DNA from: Brachionus koreanus
Lineage: Eukaryota > Rotifera > Eurotatoria > Ploima > Brachionidae
Reading direction: 5' to 3'
Length of the DNA: 41,932 bases
Assembly: GCA_016987375.1 (NCBI GenBank)
Contig: PJRA01000220.1
Coordinates: 149,444-191,375, forward strand
This document shows positions 20,197 to 31,901 of the stretch, piece after piece (the first letter of the stretch is position 1; every line of letters begins with the position of its first letter). A program made the position numbers and the translations under genes. The notes under the pieces are model-generated. The model had not been told where the DNA came from. It searched no databases and was given only the letters and a program-made list of their open reading frames with translations.

Positions 20197-20283
20197 TTTA
20201 TTCAATAGAATTATTTAAATTTTTATTTTAGTTTTGAGCTTTTGATATTTTCTATCCTGAATTTGTTTTTCCTTTTTTTGTAG
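20197..20283. repeat. 87-bp direct repeat, copy 2
   Basis: A near-identical copy of the 3' end of Hv1 paralogue 3 (18721-18807), without any Hv1 coding sequence before it. Together the two copies flank the unidentified gene at 18833-19224 and the TTAA MITE. Confidence 0.85.
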
Positions 20284-20559
20284 ATTTGATTGCAGATAGG
20301 GCCTTAAATTATCAATTAATCAACTAAATTTATTTCATGAACTAAATGCTTTCTTTAACATTACAATTATCAAGTTAAATTTCTTTTAAGATAAAATGAC
20401 AACATGAATAAACTTACAATTACGAATAAATTACAATAAATTAACAAGGGTTTAATGTTTTTTTTACATGTGATTAATTCAACTATAATAAACACCTTGT
20501 TCCTTAAAAAGGAAAATTCAATGATTAAAATACAAATATTTGATCATTTTTTTGAGTTT

Positions 20560-20562
<3 letters not shown>

Positions 20563-20592
<30 letters not shown>
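20563..20592. repeat. (AAT)n microsatellite, probable LINE 3' tail
   Basis: Ten trinucleotide units. On the minus strand it is (ATT)n about 200 bases past the stop of the LINE that spans up to 22160, the position where CR1/L2-like elements carry their tandem-repeat tails. Confidence 0.7.
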
Positions 20593-20595
<3 letters not shown>

Positions 20596-20835
20596 GCTAC
20601 AGCAAGCAGGCTTGCGAAGATGTTTTACTAGGAAAACAGCTATGGTAGCTAGATACAACGAAGACTGATTCATTTTCAAAGACATAGTCGGTATTGGTGA
20701 AGATACATGATTAGGACAAAATATAAACAAAGTGTGAGAGAGTTACGGCTAAGACAAATTCAGGATAATTTAAATACGATTAATTCTATAAAAATTTAAC
20801 TGCTATTGCTTTTATTTGATTGAGAGAATTTCTTC

Positions 20836-20936
20836 TTAACACTAGAAGCACCAAGCATTTTTTCAGGTTTTTTAATTCATAAATATTCTATAAAAAAACT
20901 ACGTCATTTTGACTCGTTTGGTGCTTCTAGTGTTAA
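20836..20936. mobile_element. 101-bp TTAA-flanked mini-element inside the LINE frame
   Basis: TTAA(20836-20839) CACTAGAAGCACCAA ... TTGGTGCTTCTAGTG TTAA(20933-20936): 15-bp perfect terminal inverted repeats between identical TTAA sites. The minus-strand interior begins CGAGTCAAAATGACG. TTAACACT also starts the putative element end at 41846. This has the signature of a piggyBac-type MITE. Confidence 0.8.
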
Positions 20937-22160
20937 TGTGCTTGTATGCGTCGTATCTATTTTTGAATTCATTGACTGTAGAAACTTCGATTACTTCCCG
21001 GGGTAGGCCATTCCATTCGTTCACGACTCTGTTTGTAAAGAAGTTAATTCTTTGCAAGCAGTGGTTAGAGGACTGGCCAGAGATTCTTCTCAAGTGCCCT
21101 CAGATTCCCTGAGCAGGCTCAGTTTGAGACAATGAGTTACATGGCACAGGAGGTACTGTCCTACTAATCTGGTTTATTCCTTTGCTGAGTTTAAAGAATT
21201 GGATCATGTCGCCTCTTATACGACGCTCTTGGAGCATATCTAGGCACAGGACAGCAAGTTGGTCTTCGTAGGTCCAATTTCTAATTCTTGGTACTAGTTT
21301 TGTAGCTCTTCTTTGGACCTTCTCAATTGCGCTTGTATCTTTCTTGCTGGGATTTGCCCAACTGACAATATTCGAGATGAGGTCTTACGTATGCGCAGTT
21401 TAGAGTCTTGAAGGTCTCAGTCGTCCAGAACTTGAACATTCTGCTTAATTGACCGAGTACTGCAGTAGCTTTGTTAATCTGAATTTTTATATGAGTCGAG
21501 AATTTCAGGTTACAAGAAAGCGTAACACCTAGGTCTTTCTCTTCCTCAACAAAGCACAGACGTCTTCTATCACAAGAACCACCCATACAGCTCGATATTT
21601 ATCGATTGACTTCTACCAGATCTTGTGAACTCCATCCATTTGCATTTATCAATATTGAATGGCATACGCCAAGTCATAGACCATTCCGTGAGTGCGTTAA
21701 GGTCCTGCTGTAGTACAAATAGGTCGCTGTTACCACGAATGGTAGCGATAAGTTTGCTATCATCGGCAAAGAGTTTAACAAGGTGACTAATAACTGTAGG
21801 TAAGTCATTAATATAGATCACGAACAACCCTGTGGAACACCACTAGTCACGTTGATCCAGTCAGCCTTGTGCTGACCAATTACAACTCTCTGCTGCCTAT
21901 GTGCCAGAAAATCACAAACCCAATTTACAATACTCATGCAAAAGCCAAGTGCAATCATCTTTGTTCTAAGGGAAGAGTGACAGACTATATCAAACGCTTT
22001 AGTGAAGCCAAGGAACACAACTATGACTGGATGTCCATTATTGATGCTAGAGATAGGTCTGTAATTACCAGGTATACTTTTGCTACCTTTTTTGAAAACT
22101 GGACTTATTTGTGCTAGACGCCACATATCCGGTATTTGACTGCTCGAAAATGATTGCCTA

Positions 22161-22594
22161 AAAATAATAAATTCCTTCTAGACGATATTCAGCTTTACCT
22201 AGCTTTTTTTAAGCGTAGAATTAGTAAAAATATAAATTTATATTCATTAAATTTCTTATTTTATAAATACAATTTTTTGTAACTTTGATAAATATAAATT
22301 TTAGAAAATTAATATTTGAATTATTTTTTAAAATTTTACTTTATTTTTGTTTCATGAATTAATGTGTTCAATGATCCCTATTATAGGTTTTGACCTTTGG
22401 TCTTTCTGATTGAGTATACCTCTAATATGTGGACACAGAAAAAAATTGAATAATTTTGTTTATTGAGGAAAAAAAAATTCAAAATATGTACCATTACAAA
22501 AAATATTGAATTATTCTAAAAATGCAGTTAATTTAAATTTTTAAAAATTGCTTAAAAAAATTAATTAAAAAATTTATAAAATAATCTATTTGAT
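22161..22594. other. Intergenic AT-rich stretch downstream of myosin-Id
   Basis: 3' flank of the myosin gene. No AATAAA was seen just after the stop; TTTGATTC and AT-rich runs only. Nothing else is recognised. Confidence 0.3.
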
Positions 22595-25500
22595 TCAGGA
22601 AATTGGTAATAATAGATTTATTGAATCACCAGATTTTTCGAATTTAACTGCTTTACCATTTTTTCTAATCATAATAGATTTCGATTTATTCTCAACCAAA
22701 CATCTTGGTATTTTCAGTACATTCACCGGTAATCTTGAATTTTCACTTTAAAAAATAGAATTTTTCCCAAAAAATATATATTTTTTTTTTTTCAAATAAA
22801 TCTTACACTATTCTCGTCCTGTAAATGTTTGACAACAGCTCTGGAACTTTATCGATTGTTGGGTCTGTTGACTGCAAATAAATAACTAAATCAGTCTCGT
22901 AGTTAGCCATGTTTAAAACGACTAATTGGAATTCAGGATCATCGGTAATTGTAGCTGATTTTATGTCATTAACTAAAACAGGATCTTTTTTAGCCTTGAA
23001 TTTTTCATCAGGACTTAATCGGTACATGTATTTGTCAGTGATGACAATAGCTCTTGCTTGACTTTTTATGTGTCTGTTCATCTATTTGAAAATTAAAATC
23101 AAGAAAATCAATTTTTTTACAAAATTACTTTGTAAATAAAAGATGAAAATAGAACTCGATTAAATTTGTCTCGCTTTTTCAAATCAGATATTGAATTCTG
23201 ATAGCTAATTGCTTTCATATTTTCTTTAGCCTTTGGTAAATAATTTTAACTTTTTTAAAGTTTAAATCCTTGTAAAATCATTCTTACGTCAGCCAAGTAA
23301 TCTCCCTTCCATTTCTGTGCTTGATTACTTGAAATAGGTCTATTTTTGATCAATTCATAAGAGAGAGATAGCAAGTATATTTCGGATCTAATATGCGGTG
23401 GATATGGCTTTAATATCATGTAACATCTCCATTTATCATATATTTTCTTGATCATTTCATCAACTTTTTTTAGAGAATAGCTGCAATTTGGCCATTTCAT
23501 CGATTTGCCATAATCTTTTTTAGACTTGACACTTCTTTGAAGTAAAAATTAAATATATTAAATTTCTTTTTGAGTTTAAACTCTTAAATCAAAAAGTTAA
23601 ACAACTTTAAATACATATATTTATAGTTTAAAACTTCAACTGTCTTTTGCACTAATTATTAAAGCTTATTTGTCTAATGTACTTAAATTAAGAAGGTACA
23701 TGATTTGTTGAATAAATTCAATAGTTCTGATACGAGCCTTCAGAGAGAAGAAGGATCAAGTAGACTACCAATTCTCAATCAATTTCTCAATTATCAAATG
23801 ACATTTACACATCACAATCGACCTTTAATTTGAATAAAAAAGATGTTGCCAAGTTGTTCCTCATTCAAAACAAATGTATAAAATAATATCCGACTACATT
23901 GAATAATTACTTTCATACAATTTTTTCCTTTATTCCAAACTTGCACATATTTATATGAAACATGTGTAACCTGTAAATCTTTTTCTTTTTTTTTATATTT
24001 ATTCTATTTTTTAATTCTATTTACCCTATACTGATAAATAAATAACAAAAGAAAATTTCCCTGGACCACTTTACTTTGATTATGATATGGCGACTATAAA
24101 ACAAACATGAGTCTAACAATTGAATAAAAATCTAATTTTTTAGTTAAACTCAAATTAAAATTTAAATGCTTAAAATTTTATTTTTAATTGTACCAATTCT
24201 GTAAAAAAAAGAACTCTGACTAATTTGTTATTTTAAAATCAAATATAGATTTTAAATAAATTTTAAAAAAATAAGCATTTTTTATTTAAATTTTGTCATT
24301 AAAATTAAATTACAACTCTTCTATTCTAAAACCAGACAGTTACTATATAATTTTTAAGTTTCCTTTATTTTTTGTTGAGATCGAAATTGTAAAAATGAGA
24401 AAAGTGATGAGAAAGTAGACGAGAAGCTCTTCAGATTTTCATTTTTGGCTCATTTTTCTAGTGAGACATTCACAAGATTTTTTATTTCTTCCTGCAGGAT
24501 CGAACCTTCGACCATTTGATTGTGTGGCTAACATAACTAACCTTTCAGTCATATAGACTCAAATTGGGTGAATGAATTATTTTAAAAATAAAAAAAGAAC
24601 CTAAAAAATACAAATAAACAGTAAAAAGCGAATGCTTCTTCTATAATTTGGGTGTAAATTTTTTGAACTTACCCATAAATTTTATTGAGATTACTTATAT
24701 AACTTCTGTATTTGTATTTTTTGTAATATTGACAAATTTTGTTTGCTGCTTTCAATTGAGCAAAATATTTTCTGGCAAGTGCACCTCGCCAAAACTAAAA
24801 ATAAAAAATTAATTCAACGCTTTTTCTTTTATTTTTCTTGTATTTTAAATACTTTTTGTAAAAATATGACAATTTTTGGTATTTTCTCAGCACGTTTGTT
24901 CTCAAGCTCAAAAACAGTCTTTGGCGACTTGATAAAAATTTTTGTGATTCCATTTTTTACATCTTTTTCAAATCTTAGTTCTTTTATGATAAGATTCACA
25001 TTCTCTTTTGGAAATCCATGCTTCGGATTTGGCCATGTTTTTTGAGAAATGCATTTATATCTTTGCAAAAATTTTTCATATGTCAAGCGATAGGCAAAAC
25101 CAGCTCGACGAACTCGTACATTTTCAATCAAGCCCAAGTAGAACACTTGAGTTTTTACCTTTTCATAGTCAAAATTTTGGGCAACTTTCAGCTCATTAGG
25201 TTTAATGCAGCGAACATAAAACGGGTCTTTAGTGCTCAAATTTTGAACTAGTCCAATTATAGAATTTTTGAAGCGGGTGGCCAATGTAATGGGTCGTTTG
25301 GTTATTTCATGTTGGCTTTGGGCGCCTTCGGGCCACATTTGTTTCAAATTGGGATCTTTGCTGTTGTACAATAGCCGCTTGAAATCTTGGTAGAGTGAGT
25401 CTTTGTTTTTGTCTATGAAGCCCTTGATATTGTATTTAACGTCTCCAGCATAATGATTTATTCTAAACTCGATTTTGTGAGCCAGAGTTCTATCGCTTAA

Positions 25501-28500
25501 ATTTGCCTTTTTGTAAAAAAAAAATTATTTTTTATTTAGTTTATTGAATCGAGCTTACACTTCTACTGCTAAAGTGCTTATGCTCTTTAAGCTGTTTGCT
25601 CATATGCTCGAGCAAAAGCTCGTCATCCACTTTTCCCACATTGTAACTTGCTTCGTCCAAAAGTGATATTATTCCCTTGTGAGGCAACTCGACTAAATCA
25701 CAAATTATCTTGTTATTAAAGTAATCTATGTGCTGCCAGTTGATGTTCTCCCGCTGGTACTCTTCTTGCTCTTGCTTGAGAACAAGCTCGATAAAAAGCT
25801 GTTGAAGTTTTTCATTGCAATAATTTATACAAAATTGCTCAAATCTTAATTAATTAAAAAATAATTTTACTTTAAAGTTAAATTAGGTTTTTAACTTAAT
25901 TAAGTTTTAAATTACGCAGATAAAATGCATGTATTTATGAAGGGTTATTTGTCAATAAATGCCCTCCACTATTATTAATTGTAGTTTTATTGAGTGTCTC
26001 TAAGCTTACAAATTGTGTCCCTTAAGAATTTCATTTTTAAAGCGAAGCAACATCTGATATGCTTCTTCTTTATATTTTTCTTTAAAAATCAGTCTTAGAT
26101 TTAAAAAAAACATTTTAATTGAATTAAATTTTTTAATCATCTTAGTGCCTTAAGTCTTCAAAAAAAAGACGTGATTTGAGGGCACTTATTTTTTAAAAAT
26201 TTTGCAAGAAAGTCTATTTAACAGGCACTATATCATCTCGTCGAATTATATGCTTAAATAACAACTCATCAAAAATTAATCGAAAATAAAAAAAATTAAA
26301 ATTTGTTTATTATTTAATTTTTAATTGAAAATAAACTAAATCCAATACATATGTGCTTAAATAATAATCATAAAAGTTTTAATCCTAGCAATCAAATTTC
26401 TAAACCTTTTGAAATGCTATCTAAAAATTTCAAAATCTTGACTCTTTTCTATTTTGTCGTGTATTCAGTACAGACCTTCAATAGTCTTAAGTCTTTTTTA
26501 GATGGAACAGGCGTATAATCATCTCACTGTTTAATTGATCTATCAAAACTTCCGTACTATTTAGATTAAAAATTAAGCAAAATTGAATTGTTTGAATTTT
26601 AGAAATAAAAATTAAATTATTTTATTTTTTTTTTATTTTATTTGTTTTTCTGATCGAGCATAAGCTCCTTCAGATAAAAAAAAAGAAAAGTAAAATTTGA
26701 ATATTTAAAAAAAACGTTTAAAATATTTTAAATTTTGAATTATAATGTTTCGTTTAATACATAAGAAATTAATATTAAGATGAGAAACAAAAATAGTAAT
26801 TAAAGAATTGACTATTTATGCTATTGAAGGTATTGTGAAAATAAGTAAAACAAATAAGGTAATATGAGAATCAGAAAAAGAATAACATGGAAATGATTTT
26901 GAGAGTCAGATAAAATTTTGTATTATTAAATAGCAGCTACATAGAGGAGTAGGATTCGTTAAAAATCTAATATTAGAATCGAAGCCCCTATATTTTAGCT
27001 CTTTTATTCTGTTCGTTGTGAAAGTCAATAAAAATTGAAAAAAAAATTTTCCATTTATTCATAGATTTAGATTAACTTGAATAGTAAATCTAAAAACATG
27101 ATGCTATAAAATGCTTTTCAACTTTTATTTTTTTCATTTCGATTTAAAAACAAAAATTAAAACATTTAGAAATTGTTAAATTTTGAAACAAAAAACAAAA
27201 AAGAAAATTCAAACATTTTCAAATAGTATCAGTTGATAGAAAATTTGTGTCATCAAAATTCAGTTTCTGTTTCTTTCTAACTCTGAATTTTATTTTGTAA
27301 TTACCAAAGACAAAGAGTGCGTTACACATTTACATATTTATTGCACAGACTTTATTTGACTGATACAAACTTTGTATCAACTGTGATACAACTTACACAA
27401 CTAATTTTAGACACATAGAAAAACGTTATTTAAATTTGAAATTTTTTTTTTCTTCTAAAAATATAATCGGTCTTAAGTCAATTAAACGAAATACTAGGAA
27501 GTGAAAATGAAAGCATAGAAAACTTAGAAGATCTTGAAGAAAAATTAAACGATAAAATCAAAGAAATTTCCTTAAAAATCGAGAATGTAAGAAAAATGGA
27601 ATAACTGAGTCAATAAAGTTTTGTATTTCTAAATCAATGACCAAAGAAAAACAAATAAAAAATCTTACAACTTTTGACGAAGTCTTTCTAAGTAAAAAAG
27701 GAAGAAAAAAATCTATACATTTACAAATAGATAGAGAGACAAAACTTTAATTTTTTTATTTAATTCTTGTTTTATTTTAAAACAAAATTTTGCTTTAGGT
27801 AAAGAAAGTGAAAGATAGCATCATTCTTTTTGTAGATTAAAAATTACAATGCAGTAGTTTTTTTAATTATTTTTAATTCAAGATAATTTTAATCTATCAA
27901 AAGTCCAATGGTTCAAAAATTGATCCTATAAACTGTCAAAATTTGTAAAAAATAGCTCCGGACATTCTCGTTCACTCTGGCAACTCCAAAATAATCTGAA
28001 TCCCATATAGATTAGTGAATAAAGTCATGTTTAATTTGGGTAATGAAAATATTAGATCATAACAATTTTTACAATAAATGAAGCATTATTACTAAAATAG
28101 TCATAATTTATTTTTTAAAAATATTCTTAACTTTTTCTAATGAAATTTTACTAAAATCATAAGTTTTTTTTTAATTGAAAAAATTTACTTAAATTTTATT
28201 ACTAATAAAGACATTTTCTGGTTTCACAAATATTCATATATCATGCTAATTATTCGATTTCGAATTTTTATGCTGGCCTGAGATTTGTCCTTGGGTTTCA
28301 GAAATTTTATTTTTTAGATTTTAACATATAAATCAGAGTTTAAAGTTAGAAATAAAGATTCTTATAAAATGAGAAGCTTTTAACATCAATATTTTAAAAA
28401 TTATTTACCCATTAGTGTCGAATATTTCGAAGCCATAAATGTCAAGAATACCAATGACTGTTTCCTTAGAGCCCAACTCATTTTTAATAGTGTTTTTCAC

Positions 28501-29759
28501 GTCTAGAATTTCATTTATTTTCTTGAATATAAAAGAGAATAATTGTTCATAAATAGCTTTTGCTAGGGCATCTCTGGCATAATTGGCTTCCAAAATTGAA
28601 TGATGCGTTGTGACTAGCTCTTTTGATCCACTGGCTATCAAACGAGTAGTCAAAGCTTTGATTAAATCGTTCTCATTTAACATCAGAAGTTTAGAAATAA
28701 TGCGTGTTTCTTTTAAACATTCATTACTAATTTTTGCCTGAGAATGATGCGCAAACTTTCCAACCACCGCATTGTTGTTCATATCTCTTTCATCTGATTC
28801 AAATTTTAAATTACCCAAATGAATAACCGAAGCCACAATGCTCCAAATAGTCTTTATTAGACTCTTGTCAAAATTAGAGACCTTCATTGCTTCATTGACT
28901 AACTTAAAATTTTGTTTATCGTCCATTCCTTGTGACACACTATCACCTCCTTGATTGATATACAAATATTTCTTATAGTCCGATGCCTTAAGTGCGTATT
29001 CGGATAACTCCGAATCGGAAGCTCCATACAAAAGACAATAGAACGAATGAAAATTTCTTTCTCCCTTTTGCTGATAGACAACACGAGACTTTTCAAGCAA
29101 ATAGTTTACTAGCTTTCCTCCCACTGGATCGCCTTTAAAGTCAAAAGCTATGTCCATGTACTTGCCAAAACGACTTGAGTTGTCGTTTCTGTTTGTTCTA
29201 GCATTGCCAAAACACTCAAGAATATTGTTCGATTGAAGAAGAATATTTTTAACTCTGACAAAAAAAAATTTCTTTATTAATAAAAAATTTTTTTTATAAA
29301 AAATTACTTTTCAATATCTTGTTTGCCGCTGACATTGGTAACCTCTGATATGTATTTCAGAATTATTTTGGATGCTTCAGTTTTTCCACTGCCGGACTCG
29401 CCTGATATCACAATGCAGCTGTCTTTAACCTGCCGTTTCATTACTTTGTAGGCTGACTCAGCAATGGCAAATATGTGCGGCGGTCGTTCAAATATCTCCC
29501 GGCCTTTGTATTGTCTCACATATTCACTGCCATAGATGTCCAATTGTTTGTACGGATTTACCGACACGACCACCTCTCCAATATAAGTGTATATTTTGTT
29601 CTTTTCGAATCTAAGAATTTAGTTCTAATTAGATAATTTTGGCGGCTATGCACTTGGCACTCACCTAAGCTTTAAATTTTTCATAAATTCGTCTATGTTT
29701 ATGTTGTCCAGGAGGACGAAATCACCCACACCAAACTCCGATCCTTCGAACGAATTCAT
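22595..29759 (-). CDS. MYO1D: Unconventional myosin-Id (class I myosin)
   Basis: Ten phase-consistent exons: 29665-29759, 29308-29610, 28409-29254, 25559-25844, 24853-25506, 24673-24794, 23288-23534, 23129-23230, 22807-23081, 22595-22745; 1026 residues (human MYO1D 1006). Start ATG 29759 ([20 protein letters not shown]). Motor: P-loop GESGSGKT at 102-109, switch [13 protein letters not shown], switch II DIYGFE, actin-side EMWPEG-like [12 protein letters not shown], then YVRCIKPNE. Neck: [20 protein letters not shown] (IQ-type calmodulin sites). Tail: [39 protein letters not shown] and a TH1 membrane-binding domain to LLLPIS. Known: MYO1D is an actin motor linking membranes to actin and sets chirality in flies and vertebrates. 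RDYGKHVKWP in MYO1D versus [10 protein letters not shown] here supports the Id assignment. Introns of 1138 nt and 2564 nt hold other sequence. An acceptor 9 bases before the ATG suggests a 5' UTR intron. Confidence 0.95.
23535..24672. other. Myosin-Id intron, mostly unremarkable
   Basis: AT-rich intron of 1138 bases. The only recognised feature is a tRNA-like segment at 24490-24561. Confidence 0.5.
24490..24561 (-). ncRNA. Degenerate tRNA-like sequence (possible SINE head)
   Basis: On the minus strand GGTTCGATCCTGCAGG carries a good RNA polymerase III B box (GGTTCGANTCC). It is preceded by GTTAGCCACACAATCAAATGG and, further upstream, a weak A-box-like TATATGACTGAAAGG, with spacing near that of a tRNA. 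The stems pair poorly, so it is a tRNA pseudogene or a tRNA-derived SINE and not an intact tRNA. Confidence 0.4.
26629..26700. repeat. Dispersed repeat, copy 2 (partner 3885-3955)
   Basis: Same TTTGTTTTTCTG / GAGC..GCTCCTTCA core and A-rich tail as copy 1. Confidence 0.5.
27467..27604 (+). CDS. Short coiled-coil reading frame, unknown
   Basis: Plus-strand open frame [20 protein letters not shown] then [20 protein letters not shown] and VRKME, ending TAA 27602-27604. Heptad-like, highly charged, and followed 8 bases later by AATAAA (27612-27617), so it looks like the terminal exon of a small gene nested antisense in the myosin intron. The frame lies after a CTTAAG that could be an acceptor. 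No upstream exon was found. It could also be a piece of a LINE ORF1 coiled coil. Confidence 0.35.
   Translation, partial: SVLSQLNEILGSENESIENLEDLEEKLNDKIKEISLKIENVRKME
27637..27750 (+). CDS. 37-residue reading frame, unknown
   Basis: ATG 27637 opens [20 protein letters not shown] then [17 protein letters not shown] and TAA. It starts 33 bases after the stop of the coiled-coil frame. A donor-like GTAAAA within it and an acceptor near 27798 could extend it to a second exon ([11 protein letters not shown]). Not recognised; may be chance. Confidence 0.2.
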   Translation: MTKEKQIKNLTTFDEVFLSKKGRKKSIHLQIDRETKL

Positions 29760-31335
29760 TTCTAAAATCTGAAATTAACTTATTTTATATTTATTTTTTT
29801 TTTATTTTTCATTTTAGTAATATCTCAATTTTCAGTTTTAAATTTTAATAAATTATTTTTGAAATATTTATGATCAACCGATAAAGGTAAATTTGAGCTT
29901 TTTCTCATATTAACTGAAAATAATTGCTTTGTGACAGCAACTAAATCTGGTTACTTATAATTAGTAATTTCTATTATTCACTTTTATTCAAAAAGACTCT
30001 TTTACGTGTATTTTCAAATGTAAATGCTCACGGATTTATGATATTTAAATACATGAAAGTTATTTTAAATAGGCCTTTGAAAAAAAATATGCTAATTCAA
30101 ATTTTAGAGCCAATTTCATATCTTATCTTTTATTTTTAATTTTGAATAAAATAAGTGCTTAGAATACCAGATAGAATAGGATTTAGTTGCTCTTTTTTTT
30201 TATTAAAAATTATTTTTTCTTTCTAATGCCTAATCAAGCATTCTTACTAAGAAAAATATTTTGAAGGAGCCTTTGTCGAAAATTAAATTTAATTTTTTTT
30301 CCAAAATCTGAGACAAAAAAGTTTGGTCAATTTTTTTCTCTTAAATTTTGATTTTTCTAAAAAAAAAACTTACTTCTACTAATTTGAAAAAAATTCTTAA
30401 AAATTTTTTGTTTTTTTTTTTTAAAAAACTGTAATTTAAATGCTGACTTTTTCATTAAAAATGTTTTGTTTTTTTTAATATGAACTTTTTCCTAAAAAGT
30501 GATTTAAAAGCACTTCTAGACATTTTCGTTTGTTCTAAAATTAGTAAAAATAACTTTATTTTTTAAAAATAGTTTTTTTCACAAAAACTCTAAATCTTTT
30601 GATAAGAGAAAACAGTCTAAAATAAGCTAATGCTTCTATGCTTAATTAATTTGACTCGACAGACATTTGAATGATCACAATTTGGTTATCTCATTGATTC
30701 AGTAATCAAGAAAAGAAAAAAGGCCAATTTATTTTTTTTAGAATGTTTAAAATTAATGTTTTTTTTTTCAAACAAAACTGGGCTAAGAAACAAAAATAGA
30801 AGAATAGTTTCTCAAATTGTTTGTGATCTGACCTTTAGAATAGATTAAAACACCAGCACAGTTCATGTTAAAAAAGCGAAATGATTTAGGAAAAATTTTA
30901 AAACTGAACTTTTAAGACAATTTTGTTTTCACTCTTTTGACAACAAGCAACAAGATTTCTATTTATGTAAATAATAGGCCAAAGACTTTTTCGTGCATTC
31001 GTCCTCTAATTGAATCAACTTGATAATGGTCAAATAAAATCTAAAAGCAAAAATCAAAAAAAAAATGTTAACTGTAAAATGTTTTAGAAAAAATTTCTAC
31101 AAGATTAGTCATATTTGTTTGTCATTTAAAGTTCTTCAGCGATCATTAAAGACCTGAAGTGGATGAGAAAAAAACAAATTTGATATTAAATCCTAGTCAA
31201 ATATGCACTTAATATATTTTTTCATAGTCTATTTAAGCAAATGTTTTATATGAGGGTTTAGGAGGGAAATTATGGATTAGAAATGGGCTAAATTTAAACT
31301 TATTAAGGTGTTTACTAAAGTTTTAAAAAAATTTA
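29760..31335. promoter_or_regulatory. Upstream region of myosin-Id and 3' side of the LU-domain gene
   Basis: 1.6 kb, very AT-rich, with no recognised gene. The 43 bases next to the myosin start (29759-29801) recur at 33859-33902 with two mismatches. The myosin promoter should lie here, perhaps after a 5' UTR intron ending at the TTTCAG acceptor. Confidence 0.35.
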
Positions 31336-31901
31336 TTAAAAAAAATAATTAGTGTATAAAAAAAAAAAGGGTACAAATGAGAAAAACTGGTAAATGGTTT
31401 TTGCCGAATTGCAATAGTCCGAAATGCAGCAGATATTCGATGTTATAATGCTTACATTTGAGTGATCGTCAATTGGTATGCAAAATCGAGAAGCACAACC
31501 TTTAAATTCAGCATCAATAGTTTTGCCTTTCCAGCATATTTGTCCGGGATCACAATCAACTTTAGTTGTTGTACACGATGCCGATGTACATTTGTAACAA
31601 GACATGGTTGCGTTCAGCTCAAGATTTTTCACTTAAAATCATAATTTAATAATAACTAAAAAGAAATAATTTAATTATACAATCTTCTGTAATGTCTTCT
31701 TCTTCATCTGGTTCGTCTGCTTCAGATTTTTCTTCTTTTTTTTCTTTTCTTTCCTTTTTACGACCACTGAGTCTACGCGCATCATTTGGTTCTATCACAG
31801 ACATATTTATTGTCATTGCATGAAAATTTAAAATCAGAATTACCTATCACATATGCCATCAGAATCAAACATACTACAGTCAATATGATTAGTTGCTTCA
31901 T
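31336..31901 (-). CDS. Secreted or GPI-anchored Ly6/uPAR (LU, three-finger) domain protein
   Basis: Three exons: 31844-31901, 31681-31791, 31336-31631, phases 1 and 1, 154 residues. Residues 1-19 (MKQLIILTVVCLILMAYVI) are a signal peptide. Exon 2 encodes a charged linker (RRLSGRKKERKEKKEEKSEA then DEPDEEEDITED), basic then acidic. Exon 3 encodes an LU domain with ten cysteines in the family order, from CYKC through CISDYCN, the CC..xDxCN signature. A hydrophobic tail (FFSFVPFFFLYTNYFF) after CNSAK looks like a GPI-attachment signal. LU proteins act as cell-surface or secreted ligands and modulators; the partner here is unknown. The charged linker before the LU domain is unusual. The tail lies over a T homopolymer, so a length error could alter its end. 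AATAAA overlaps the stop (31332-31337 on the minus strand). Confidence 0.86.

Larger units (their letters stand above)
20562..22160 (-). mobile_element. CR1/L2-like LINE, 5'-truncated, with a TTAA insertion
   Basis: Minus-strand reverse transcriptase text in order: SQIPDMWRLAQISPVFKKGS, GNYRPISS, a join that lacks about 50 residues, FTKAFDIVCHSSLRTKMIAL, QRVVIGQHKADWINV, TSGVPQGCS, FVIYINDLPTVI, LVKLFADDSKL (catalytic ADD near 21762), EEEKDLGVTLSCNLKFSTHI, VRPHLEYC, EKVQRRATKLVPRIRNW, then INFFTNRVVNEWNGLPREVI. A 101-bp element at 20836-20936 breaks the C-terminal codons. Without it the frame closes at TAA 20796-20798. A few frameshifts, so inactive. Confidence 0.87.
25845..28408. other. Large myosin-Id intron
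   Basis: 2564-base intron between the switch II exon and the [12 protein letters not shown] exon. Contains a dispersed repeat (26629-26700), a degenerate repeat shared with 39380-39530, and two short plus-strand reading frames (27467-27604 and 27637-27750). Otherwise AT-rich with nothing recognised. Confidence 0.5.

Noticed and set aside
23255..23287. Extension of a myosin exon to MILQGFKL and a stop
   Set aside because: A good GTAAGA donor at 23287 removes it and restores the TH1 domain reading frame in phase; the apparent stop is intronic.
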